Origin: Litsea cubeba
Lineage: Eukaryota; Streptophyta; Magnoliopsida; Laurales; Lauraceae
Length of the DNA stretch: 64,000 bases
Direction of reading: 5' to 3'
NCBI GenBank assembly: GCA_012931725.1
Contig: CM022951.1
Span: 20,547,457-20,611,456, forward strand
Below are positions 33,282 to 43,144 of the stretch, piece by piece; positions within the stretch are counted from its first letter, which is position 1, and each line of letters opens with the position of its first letter. The notes under the pieces were generated by a model. It saw only the letters and a list, made by a program, of their open reading frames with translations. It did not search any database and was not told where the DNA came from. Made by a program: the position numbers and the translations under genes.

Positions 33282-36200
33282 ATGCCTCCGAAAGCTAGGA
33301 AGGGCGGAGAATCTTCGAGAGCAGCGCTCGAGCTGCCACCACCGTCGACGGACGTCCCTTCTCAAGGGCATTCCCGAATGGTGCATGGAACATCTGCAGG
33401 CGAGGGCCGCTTAGGCTCGCAGCTCTACGTCGAGGTCCCCCTCCAGGAAGGACTCGAGGCCTCGTTCTCAGCAGACGAAGTTACGCCACCCCGACGCGAC
33501 GAGCGTCGGCATGAGCGTCCTCGCAAAGATAAAGCCGTTGCCGTGGAAGAAGCGTGTCGAGTTCAACCTCCTGCCGCTAGAGGAGATGTCGCAGCTCAAA
33601 ATGCTCTCCTCCAGAAGCAGGAGCGGTTGATCCGCGAGCTCCAGCAGCAGCTGAGAGCAGCGCAAACTGCCTCGTTGAGGCAAGTCTCTGATCCTCAAGG
33701 AAAGAAGAGGGACGCCCCCAGCAGGGCGGCCCAGCCTCCTCGCGAAGATCTCAGAAACCATCTGGACCATAAGCGAAGCCAGATCCATGATGAAGGCTCA
33801 AGCAACAGCCGAAGTCATCATAGCCGCAATGGCCGAACCCATAGCCATCACAGCCCGAACCACTCCAAGCGAAAGTCAAGAGCCCTGACTCCGGAAAAGG
33901 ACGACGAGCAAGAGCGATTCGACAAACGCGTCAGGTTGGCTCTTCAGCGCAACCTGGACGTGCGGGACCAGAAGCAAATCTGTGGCCACACTGATCTAGG
34001 GGCCTCGCCCTTCACGAGGGACATCGAGCGCACCCCCTTGCCCAAAAGGTGCTCCGTCCCGCGGTTCGTCCCCTACGACGGACTGTCCGATCCATCCGCT
34101 CACCTCCGTCACTTTTCCCAGAAGATGTCCATCTGGGGAAACGAGGGCCACCTCAACTGCAAGATCTTCTCCTCCAGTTTCGGTGACCTCCCTCTGAAGT
34201 GGTTCTGCGCCCTCCCAGAGAAGTCGATTTCGAGTTGGAAGGAGCTCCAGCTCTCTTTTCTGAAGAAGTTTCAAGCTTATAGTGCCGTCCCCAAGAAAGA
34301 AGGGGACCTTCTCGCCCTGAGGATGAAGCAGGGTGAGACCCTCGCCAAGTTCGCCCGACGATTCTGGGCGGTTTACAGCCAGATCGAGGGCACTAGGGAA
34401 GAGATAGCAATCTACGCCTTCCAACATGCCCTGATCCCCGGCCACGACCTCCGGAAGGACTTGGCCGGAGACCCCCCAGAATCCATGCCAGCGCTAATAT
34501 CCCGGATAAAGCGCTTTGTCGCCCGGGAGGAAGATGAAATCCAGGCCCAGGAAGAGGACGAAAGACCGGAGCCCGAACAGAAGAGCAGCCAGCCTCGGCA
34601 GAGAGGTGGGAAGCCCTTCCAGAAGCAGGAGCCCAAGCAGGCCTGGGCCGCCAGTTCGGCGAAGCCTACGTCGTCCCGATCTGGGGGCATCTGGAGGCCC
34701 AGACCCCCCACCAGTGCCGGTCAGAGCGTCAACGTCGTCTTCAAGGAGCCGATATACCGTATCCTGAGCAAGATAAAAACCAAGCCGTTCTTCAAGTGGC
34801 CTCCGCCCTTGAGGAATGAGCCCACCTCCGGCAGCCGAAGCAATCTCTACTGCTCCTACGAAAAAGGTAAAGGGCACAAGACCGAGGACTGCAATTCTCT
34901 GAAGTGGTACCTGCAGAAGCTAGCCAGCGAAGGCCACATTCCAGAGTTCGTCAAGGCAGAAGATGCCGGCGGCAGCGAGGGCCGAGTTCACCAGGGCGCG
35001 GCTCAGGAACCAGACAGCGAGGAATCCGAGAAGATCATTAACGTGATCCATCTGGCGTCCTCAGTTCCCTCTCCCTTGTCTTGTGGAGGCTTGCGAGCCC
35101 GCGCCGAGGCCAGGCGGGCTTCGCACGGGAAGGAGGTGATGAAAGCCGAGCTCGCACCGGTAACCAAGAGAGCTCGCCGAGACCGACCCGCTATCTCGTT
35201 CTCAGATAAGGATCTAGAGGGAATCCAGCTCCCTCACAACGACCCCCTGCTCCTCACAATGAAGTTAAGAGACTTCACCGTGAAGAGGATCATCGTCGAC
35301 TCCGGCAGCTCTTCCGAGGTCCTCTACTACGATTGCTTCAAGAAAATGAACCTTTCGGAAGCAGACCTCACGGAGGTCCGTGCACCCCTGCTAGGGTTGT
35401 CCGCCATGCCAGTCTATCCCAAGGGTAGGATCACCTTGGAAACCCGAGTCGGCGGAGCCTCCGTGTTGGCCGACTTCCTGGTCGTGGACGCCCCTTCTCC
35501 CTACAACGTCATCTTGGGCAGAACGTGGCTCCAAAAGTTGGAAGCAGTTCCTTCTTCCCTCCACCAGAAGCTGAAGTTCGTCCTCGAGAATAAGGAGGGC
35601 AAAATGGAAGTGGTCACAGTGGAGGGAGATCAGCAGCAGGCCAGGCAGTGCATGCTGGCCGCGGTCCCAGCAGTGAAGGAGCCAGAGCGCGTCAACCTCG
35701 CCGAATTCGAGAAAGGCCTAGATGAAATCGGCCGAGATCCCGAGAAGAAAAGCATTGAGGACCTGGCCGAGGTCAGGCTGAGCTCGGCAGACCCAGATAG
35801 ATTTTTCCTGATCGGCACCCAGCTGCCAGACAAAGAGAGAGCCGAGCTCTCAAGGTTCCTGATGCAGAACGTTGACGTCTTTGCTTGGAGCCCAAGTGAA
35901 ATGCCTGGGGTCGACCCCGAGGTCATGTGCCACAAGCTAAATGTGGACCCCAACCACAAGCCAGTGGTGCAGAGGGCCCGAAGGACAGGGCTGCAGCAGA
36001 CAGATACGGTCGTCGAAGAGGTCGACAACCTGCTGAAGGCAGGAGCCATCCGGGAAGTCCAGTACCCGGTCTGGCTGGCCAACACGGTGGTGGTCAAGAA
36101 GAAAACTGGTAAATGGAGGGTGTGCGTGGACTTCACAGACTTGAACAGGGCCTGCCCTAAAGATAGTTTTCCCCTTCCAAAGATTGACCAACTAATCGAC

Positions 36201-38519
36201 GCCACCGCTGGTCACGACCGAATGAGCTTCCTCGACGCCTACAGAGGCTACCACCAGATCCCACTATACGAGCCTGACGAGGAGAAAACGTCATTCATAA
36301 CCCCCCGCGGCACTTACTGCTATAAGGTGATGCCCTTCGGGCTAAAGAACGCGGGGGCAACCTATCAGCCCCTCGTGACAAAAATGTTCCAGGCTCAGCT
36401 CGGCCGAACGGTAGAGGTGTACATCGACGACATGGTCGTCAAATCAGTGCACTCCAGATACCTTTTGTTGGAGAAGCTTGCGTTGGCTCTCGTCAGTGCC
36501 TCCCGCAAGCTCTCCCATTATTTCCAATCCCACACCATTGTGGTGATCACGGAGGATCCACTCCGTTCAATATTCAAGAAGGCTGACTTTTCAGGGCGAA
36601 TATCAAAGTGGGCAGTTGAACTGGGGCAGTATGATATACAGTACCGTCCCCGAACTGCGATCAAAGCCCAGATTCTGGCAGACTTCATCGTTGAGTTCGT
36701 CTTGCCCAATTCAGCTCTGACCCAGCCCGGCACGGCACTGGGGGGCACAGGGCACGAGCCAGAAGTGACCGAGGTCGAACAGTCTCCCACCCAGGCATGG
36801 AAGATCTTTGTCGATGGATTGTCCACCTCCAAGAGAGCTGGCGCCGGCATAGTCCTCCAATCGCCAGAGGGTCTGGTCATAGAGCAGGCTTTCACCCTGG
36901 ACTTCAAAGCAACGAACAATGAGGCAGAGTATGAAGCACTGATAGCAGGGTTGAACAGCGCCCAGATCCTCAGAGCCCAGCACCTGGTGATCTTCAGCGA
37001 TTCTCAACTGGTAACTAGCCAGCTCGCTGGAGACTACCAGGCCAGGGACGACAGGATGGCGGCCTACTTAGCCCTTGCGAAAAAAAAGCTGTCTCATTTC
37101 CAGAAAGCCGAGGTCAGGCAAATATCCCGAGATACCAACACGCACGCAGATGCGCTTGCAAACCTGGCCTCCGCCGTCGAAGCAGGGAAGAAAAGGACCG
37201 TCGAGGTTGGGTCAATATCAAGGTCAAGCTTAGAACTCCATTCATCTCGGCTTGTCCTCTGCGCTGACCTCGGCCCAAGCTGGATGGATCCAATCGTCAC
37301 CTACTTGAAGGATGACCGGCTCCCTGAAGACAAGACTGAAGCCCACCGGATCAGACTCAAGGCAGCTCGATTCTGGCTCTCTCCCGAAGGCAAACTCTAC
37401 AGGAAATCCTTCACAGGCCCGTACCTCCAATGCGTCCACCTGAGCAAGGTGGACGACTTCCTGTATGAGATCCACGAAGGAATCTGCGGCCGTCACATAG
37501 GAGGTCGATCACTGGCCTACAGAGCAATAAGCCAGGGTTACTGGTGGCCCTACATGCAGAAGGACGCGCAGGTGTACGCCAGGAAATGCGAGAAGTGCCA
37601 GAAGTTCTCCCACTCTCTCCACCAGCCAGCACAAGATCTGAGTCCCCTCTCTAGCGCATGGCCCTTCGCTCAATGGGGCCTGGACATTGTGGGGCCTCTT
37701 CACCGAGCTCCAGGGAACAAGAGATGGCTGATAGTCGCTACAGACTACTTCACAAAATGGATAGAAGCTGAACCGTTGTCCTCAATCACGGACAGGGACT
37801 CCAGGAACTTCGTTTGGAAAAACATCCTAACGAGGTTCGGCATCCCCAAGACCCTGATTTCGGACAACGGGACTCAGTTCGACTCCAAGTCCTTCAGAGA
37901 CTTCCGCCAAGAACACGGTATCAGAAACCATTACTCCACTCCGGCATATCCACAGAGTAATGGCCAGGCAGAAATCTCCAACAAAGTGATCCTGGACGGC
38001 CTGAAGAAGCGACTGGACAAGGCAAAGGGAAGATGGACAGAGGAGCTTCCGAGCGTGCTATGGGCATACAGAACAACTCCAAGGAGGTCCACCTCGGCGA
38101 CACCTTTCTCTCTGGCCTACAGGATGGAGGCGGTCATTCCTTTAGAAATCGGCCTTTCTACCCTGAGGACAGAGCTAGTCGACCAAGGCCGAAATGAGAC
38201 GAACCTGGCAATGGAGCTGGAGCTGGCAGACGAGCGCCGAGAAGCAGCAGCCTTGCGACTGACCGACTATCAACAGCGGTTAGCCAGGGCATACAATCAA
38301 AATGTTAGAGAAAGAAGATTCTCCGTGGGAGAGCTGGTTCTAAAGAAGACCCTGCCAGCTGACAAAGAACCAAACGAAGGGAAGCTGGCTCCGAACTGGC
38401 ATGGCCCGTTCACGGTGGTCTCACCGGCAGGGAAATCAGCCTACAAGCTCGAAGACTTAGAAGGCAAGCCACTGCCGAGACCGTGGAATGCATCCCACCT
38501 AAAGAAATTCTATTTCTAA
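33282..38519 (+). CDS. Tat2 gag-pol polyprotein with internal RT/RNase H deletion (1745 aa)
   Basis: One uninterrupted frame from ATG CCT CCG. Residues 1-250 are charged and disordered; the gag core is about 255-415. The knuckle at 524-537 is C-x2-E-x4-H-x4-C, with Glu where Tat1 and Tat3 have His. Protease has IVDSGSSSEV (D673) and VILGRTWL. RT has FLDAYRGYHQI (D985) and YIDD at 1047-1050. Directly after VVKS (1055) the protein jumps to YLLLEKLALALVSASRKL, which belongs late in the first RNase H. About 520 bp present in Tat3 are missing here without loss of frame. The second RNase H has D1178, E1216, D1240 and D1290. Integrase has H1398, H1405, C1436 and C1439, and D1468, D1528, E1564 with x35 spacing. 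The protein looks selected for or recently open, yet the polymerase should be dead. Confidence 0.93.
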   Translation: MPPKARKGGESSRAALELPPPSTDVPSQGHSRMVHGTSAGEGRLGSQLYVEVPLQEGLEASFSADEVTPPRRDERRHERPRKDKAVAVEEACRVQPPAARGDVAAQNALLQKQERLIRELQQQLRAAQTASLRQVSDPQGKKRDAPSRAAQPPREDLRNHLDHKRSQIHDEGSSNSRSHHSRNGRTHSHHSPNHSKRKSRALTPEKDDEQERFDKRVRLALQRNLDVRDQKQICGHTDLGASPFTRDIERTPLPKRCSVPRFVPYDGLSDPSAHLRHFSQKMSIWGNEGHLNCKIFSSSFGDLPLKWFCALPEKSISSWKELQLSFLKKFQAYSAVPKKEGDLLALRMKQGETLAKFARRFWAVYSQIEGTREEIAIYAFQHALIPGHDLRKDLAGDPPESMPALISRIKRFVAREEDEIQAQEEDERPEPEQKSSQPRQRGGKPFQKQEPKQAWAASSAKPTSSRSGGIWRPRPPTSAGQSVNVVFKEPIYRILSKIKTKPFFKWPPPLRNEPTSGSRSNLYCSYEKGKGHKTEDCNSLKWYLQKLASEGHIPEFVKAEDAGGSEGRVHQGAAQEPDSEESEKIINVIHLASSVPSPLSCGGLRARAEARRASHGKEVMKAELAPVTKRARRDRPAISFSDKDLEGIQLPHNDPLLLTMKLRDFTVKRIIVDSGSSSEVLYYDCFKKMNLSEADLTEVRAPLLGLSAMPVYPKGRITLETRVGGASVLADFLVVDAPSPYNVILGRTWLQKLEAVPSSLHQKLKFVLENKEGKMEVVTVEGDQQQARQCMLAAVPAVKEPERVNLAEFEKGLDEIGRDPEKKSIEDLAEVRLSSADPDRFFLIGTQLPDKERAELSRFLMQNVDVFAWSPSEMPGVDPEVMCHKLNVDPNHKPVVQRARRTGLQQTDTVVEEVDNLLKAGAIREVQYPVWLANTVVVKKKTGKWRVCVDFTDLNRACPKDSFPLPKIDQLIDATAGHDRMSFLDAYRGYHQIPLYEPDEEKTSFITPRGTYCYKVMPFGLKNAGATYQPLVTKMFQAQLGRTVEVYIDDMVVKSVHSRYLLLEKLALALVSASRKLSHYFQSHTIVVITEDPLRSIFKKADFSGRISKWAVELGQYDIQYRPRTAIKAQILADFIVEFVLPNSALTQPGTALGGTGHEPEVTEVEQSPTQAWKIFVDGLSTSKRAGAGIVLQSPEGLVIEQAFTLDFKATNNEAEYEALIAGLNSAQILRAQHLVIFSDSQLVTSQLAGDYQARDDRMAAYLALAKKKLSHFQKAEVRQISRDTNTHADALANLASAVEAGKKRTVEVGSISRSSLELHSSRLVLCADLGPSWMDPIVTYLKDDRLPEDKTEAHRIRLKAARFWLSPEGKLYRKSFTGPYLQCVHLSKVDDFLYEIHEGICGRHIGGRSLAYRAISQGYWWPYMQKDAQVYARKCEKCQKFSHSLHQPAQDLSPLSSAWPFAQWGLDIVGPLHRAPGNKRWLIVATDYFTKWIEAEPLSSITDRDSRNFVWKNILTRFGIPKTLISDNGTQFDSKSFRDFRQEHGIRNHYSTPAYPQSNGQAEISNKVILDGLKKRLDKAKGRWTEELPSVLWAYRTTPRRSTSATPFSLAYRMEAVIPLEIGLSTLRTELVDQGRNETNLAMELELADERREAAALRLTDYQQRLARAYNQNVRERRFSVGELVLKKTLPADKEPNEGKLAPNWHGPFTVVSPAGKSAYKLEDLEGKPLPRPWNASHLKKFYF

Positions 38520-38610
38520 AGATGTAATGAATCCAGAATCAATGAAAGCAGCTTTCGCCCTGTCATCAATCTGTAATCTCTCTTTGACTGCCTCCGGCAG
38601 CTCTAGGTCT

Positions 38611-38992
38611 ACCGCCCTGGAAAAGGCCTCGAGTTCGAACACTCGGCCGAATTCCTAAAGTCCGGGTTTTACCCCACTCAAGGGTCCACTGCCCTGGAAA
38701 AGGTCTCGAGTTCGAACACTCGGCCGATTCCTAAAGTCCGGATTTTACCCCACTCAAGGGTCCACCGCCCTGGAAAAAGGTCTCGAGTTCGAACACTCGG
38801 CCGATTCCTAAAGTCCGGGTTTTACCCCACTCAAGGGTCTACCGCCCTGGAAAAGGCCTCGAGTTCGAACACTCGGCCGATTCCTAAAGTCCGGGTTTTA
38901 CCCCACTCAAGGGTTTACCGCCCTGGAAAAGGCCTCGAGTTCGAACACTCGGTCGTTTCCTAAAGTCCGGGTTTATACACCCCTCAAAGACC
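38611..38992. repeat. Tandem repeat, 76-77-bp unit, five copies, downstream of Tat2 pol
   Basis: Units start at about 38611, 38688, 38764, 38841 and 38917. Each has ACCGCCCTGGAAAAGG, then CTCGAGTTCGAACACTCGG, then CCTAAAGTCCGGGTTTTACC. The CTCGAGTTCGAACACTCGG part is a partial palindrome around GTTCGAAC. Tandem repeats between pol and the antisense gene occur in all three Tat elements here. Confidence 0.92.
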
Positions 38993-40328
38993 GTTGCTCA
39001 CATAGCCGAGACCAGCGGAATTATGGATCCACCTCGGCGCAAGGCAGTTCGTCTCGGCCAAAGCCAGCCATTTCAGCCAAGGTCAGTTTTTAAGAAAGAA
39101 AGAACTGTGCAAGCACTGAAGCGCAAAAAAGCAGCACAAAAACACAAGTATTCCAAGAACAGTGCAGGGAAAGTAAAAGAGAATGCAAAAGCACTGTACA
39201 CAGTTTGAGTGATCGCAACATTCTTCCTTTTTATTCATTGCAAACTGCTTCATTACAAAGGTTACAGAACAGAAAACAAAATACAGAAAGGAGGATCGCA
39301 GTCCTCTAAAAATAGAAAATAAAGTGAAAGCTGGGAGACTCTGATCTTCACCGACTCTTCAGGCTGCAGGCTCGAAGACGCCGGTTCGTTGCCTGGAGGT
39401 TCTGAAGGATCCTAAATTTCACCGAGCTCTACAATACACTTTGGTTGGTCAGACCAAAGCGATTGCAGAGCCCCTCCAGTTCAGAGGCCCTGGACCTCGC
39501 TGAGCTCTTCAACACCCTCTGGTCAGTAAGACCAACCGAAGTTTGAAGAACCCCCAGGTTCAGCGGGGCCTCAATCCCACCCTACGTCCGGCGGTCGCGC
39601 AAGACCGTGCCAAACGCAGAGGGCGCGACCATCCCACAGTTGCAGAAGATTCCCCTGCAACCGGACCAGGGACGATCGGCCATGAACCCGCGTTCAGAGA
39701 GCGCGTGGTCCACGGGGAGTTCCTTCAGAGAGCGCGCAGACTACGACGGGCTTCCCCCCTCGGAGATAGCCGTCCACAGGCGCAGGGGTTCCCCCCGGAT
39801 CAAAGGTCCCAAAATGTCTACGAGACATGGCTCCTACAACTGTGTGAATTAAACTATCCTAATTCCGTTTCTCTTCTTCTCCCATGGCGAGCCTACTACC
39901 CCTACTTATAGGAAGAAGAAGGGCTCAGTCTCCGAAGGAAGTTAAGGGGCGAAGTCTCCCACGCGTTACATGGGACGCACGTCTTCCTGTCTGTTGACCA
40001 GCGATTCCTATGGCGCCACGTGGAGACGTCCGCCCGTTTTCCTCATCGGCCGTATCACCGTGCTTATTGCTATTTATGGTCTCCAGAATACGGAGAATCG
40101 GCACAGACAGCTATGAAGACCATTCGACTCTCTCTAACTCGAGGGTCGCGCGTCACATTAAAGGCATTCAATACCATTCAATGTCACATCCAGAAGCGAA
40201 AGAGAGAAAAATGCAGAGAAAAATGCACAAGTAAAGAAGCCCGTCTTTCATTAAAAGCACAGAGTATTACAGGGCTGAAAAAGAAAAACATTACATATAA
40301 AAGGCCAAGAGAAGTAAAAGAAGCAAGA
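38993..40328. other. Tat2 spacer between pol repeats and the antisense gene
   Basis: No gene is supported. Two or three degenerate ~100-bp units around CTTTGGTTGGTCAGACCAAA and CACCGAGCTCTACAA lie at about 39405-39590; the first contains a perfect TTTGGTTGGTCAGACCAAA-type inverted repeat. A shorter duplication, TTCAGAGAGCGCG, is at about 39693 and 39725. Since the antisense gene is read leftward, this stretch also holds the 3' ends of both transcripts. Confidence 0.55.
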
Positions 40329-41370
40329 CTACTGTGGCTTCGGCGACTCCACCAGGTCGATCACCGTATCTGCTGGACCAGTGGCTTCGGCCGAAACCGT
40401 GACCTTGCTTGGAACGTCGCTGGCAGAAGAGGCTTTGACTGGTACCTCACCCGAAGCAGGGGCAGAAGAGGCCTCACCTTGAGGCGCGGCCGAAGCGTCG
40501 CTGGCGACCGGGGCATCGCTCGGGGCCGGGGCAACTGGAGCATCGTCTGGAGCAGGAACGACTGCAGGATCTTCGACCGGGGCATTTTCAGCTACAGGAG
40601 CGGGGCCCGGCTCAGGAGCCGGGTCCGAGTACTTCGGCAGGTCTCGGTAGACAGGGTGGTCTTCAGGAACCCCCGCGCGTCTCAGTGCGGCCAGGCATCC
40701 TTCCTCGATCAGAATGGAGGTGATCTCCTCCACCTGCTTCTCATATAGCTCCGTGGCATGGTCCACCCCATTCTAGAAAGCGGATTGGACCTCAGACAGA
40801 AGGGAGGCCTTCTCCTTTTCCAGCTCGGCGTTCGCCATCTTCAGCTTCTCCCTTTCAGCATGCCCGGCCAGCACCTCCCCGCGCAACCTCGTCCCCTCGG
40901 CCGCCGATTCAGACTTCGATCTGGCCAGCTCCGACTCTAGCTCAGCGCTCCTCTTGTTCCTTGCCCAGACCTTGCCTTTCAAATGATTAGCTCTCGACAT
41001 GAGTTCGGCGACATCGGCCAGAGCCGACGCCAGCCGAGCAGACTCTTCAGCGCTGGCCTTCTTCAGCCCCTCCATTCCCTTCCTCAGCTCTTCTAGCTCC
41101 TTCTTCAGCTTATCCCTCTCGGACTCCAGCTGATTGACCCTCGCAGCGTTCCTGTCACTCCTTCCCACCACGGTCAAGAGCCTCTGCACGTTCTGCAAAT
41201 GGGAAAAGTGGGTCAAACCGGGGCAGTCGAGCTAAATTACTTGAAGAAGAGCGCTGAAAACACTTACCAGAAGGTTAGCCTGGATCGCCAAGACCATCAG
41301 GCTTTCATTGTCGAACCTCTCGTGCGTCTCCATGTCTCGCGGCAGAGCGCAGACTTTGGCGAGAGCTCCG

Positions 41371-43144
41371 TGTTAGGATTTTGTTTATTGCAATTTGATG
41401 GATGCATTAGCATTTTATTAATCTCATGAATTTTCACACATGCATTGATTTAGAAATTCTTGAAATCTTGATTTACACATGCATTGTTTTAAATCTTGTA
41501 AATCATATGTTTCATGCATGTTTTGGTTTTCATCTTGGATGCATTTTATTTGAAAAAGAATTTTTACAAATCAAGCTAGCCAATGATTTAAAGTTTCAAA
41601 TGATTTTTGGCTTTTTATGTTTCATGATTTTAAAATACTTAGAATGATTTAAAATCATGTTTCCAAGCTTGATTTAGTGGCCCAAAGATCCCACAAAGAC
41701 ATCTCTTTAAATATGCAAAAAATGGGATTTTTGGTCCTTGGGCTCGGGTCGACCCACAGTGTGGTCGGTCGACCGAACCCATGCTTTCAGTCGACCGACC
41801 ACATTGTGGGTCGACCGAGAAAGTGTTCGTTGAGCATTTTTCAAACGGTCTGATTTTTGACCGTTAAGGGTCGGTCGACCGAGCCAAGCTGGGGGTCGAC
41901 CGAGGACACGCAGGAACTCAACTTTTGAGTATAAAAAGGGGTTCATTCCCATTGAAAAAGGGTTGATAAAAGTGGAACTCTTGAGCCTTCTTGAGGTGTT
42001 TAAAGAGAAGAAAAAAGGGGATGAACTAAGAGAGACCAAGAGGGTCTATAGGAAAGCTAAAGCTTGGAAATTATGAAGTTAAATCTCTAAGTAAGTTTTA
42101 GTTTTCTTAATCATATGTTTCATGCTTTACTTAAATTATTGGTAAATGATTTTTAGCATGTTAACTATGATGTATTGAATTCATTACCTTCATTCTATCC
42201 TTGATTTATGTTGTGATGAATTCTTTACTTTGATTCAATCCAAGTCTGTTTTAAAACTTTATTAATCATGCTTTCTCAAAATCTTTGATTTCTTTTTAGC
42301 ATGATTCCTTCTCTTGATTGAATCTATCATTGTTGTTTTCAACCACTTTAGAACTTTAGTAAACCTTGCTTTTGAAAACAACATTGTATGTGCATCACAT
42401 GTTTAGACATAATTAATTTCATACAACTTGTGTCATCTTGATTTTCATAAATCATTTACAAGTTAGTATTTGTGTACATGTGATTTGCATAACACTTCAA
42501 TCAAATCTTTTTATGAGCATTAAACTTTTGAATTGCTTTAAGCATAAAATAGATTGAGCTTAATTTTAATCTTGATTGAAGTTTTCACACACACACCTCA
42601 TTAGCATTCATCTTTGTAATTCTTAGTGTGTTTGTGTGAGTTGTTATTCACTTTCATATCCGCCTATCTTAGAGGCAAATTTATTGAGCTAAATTGTAAT
42701 CTCATAAGAGTGTTTTGTGAAGACACTTTCTTTGAGAAAAATCTTTTATGTATTAAGGTTATTGCTTAGCCTAAGAAAAGCATTGTGTAAAGGTTATTGC
42801 TTAGCCTATAAAAGCACATTGTAAGGTTATTGCTTAGCCTAGAAAAGCATAGTTGTAGAGGTTATTGCTTAGCCTTTTGAAAAGCATAATAGTGAAATCC
42901 GGTGGGGTGTTGGATACATAAGCCGGTAGTGGATGTAGGCATTGAGGCCGAACCACTATAAATGATTGTGTTATGGTGATTGCTTTTGTGGTGATTGTTT
43001 CGTTTAGCTTCCGCATATTGTTTGTTTAATCATCACATGTGACTAGGTTAATTGTAAAGAAGTTAAAATTGGTCATAATTGGTCACTAAGTGTAGCTCAC
43101 CCTATTCACCCCCCCCTCTAGGGTTAGGATCCCCAGGACTTTCA
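41371..43144 (+). mobile_element. Solo LTR, family S, sense orientation plus
   Basis: It runs from TGTTAGGATTTTG to CAGGACTTTCA, 1774 bp, flanked by CTCCG at 41366-41370 and 43145-43149. Its TATA box, TATAAAAAGG, is at 41930-41939. Upstream of that, a 27-bp inverted repeat made of GGTCGACC motifs (41747-41773 with 41790-41816) has one mismatch. Four TTATTGCTTAGCCT units lie at 42753-42886. It has no coding sequence, so it is a recombination remnant of a full LTR element. It matches the reverse complement of 48553-50302. It sits in an exon of the Tat2 antisense gene. Confidence 0.93.
42753..42886. repeat. ~36-bp repeats AGGTTATTGCTTAGCCT in solo LTR
   Basis: Four units share AGGTTATTGCTTAGCCTA and AAAAGCA. 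The opposite-strand copies in the other solo LTR lie at about 48815-48945, where one unit has mutated to TTGTTTAGCC. Confidence 0.85.

Noticed and set aside
33282..38519. Tat2 as a complete autonomous element
   Set aside because: The frame is open, but the RT thumb and most of the first RNase H are missing after YIDD, so it lacks part of the polymerase.
38630..38990. GTTCGAAC in the 76-bp repeats as an RNA polymerase III B box
   Set aside because: It matches only the central part of the B-box consensus, has no A box at the right distance, and is better explained as a palindromic core of a tandem repeat.
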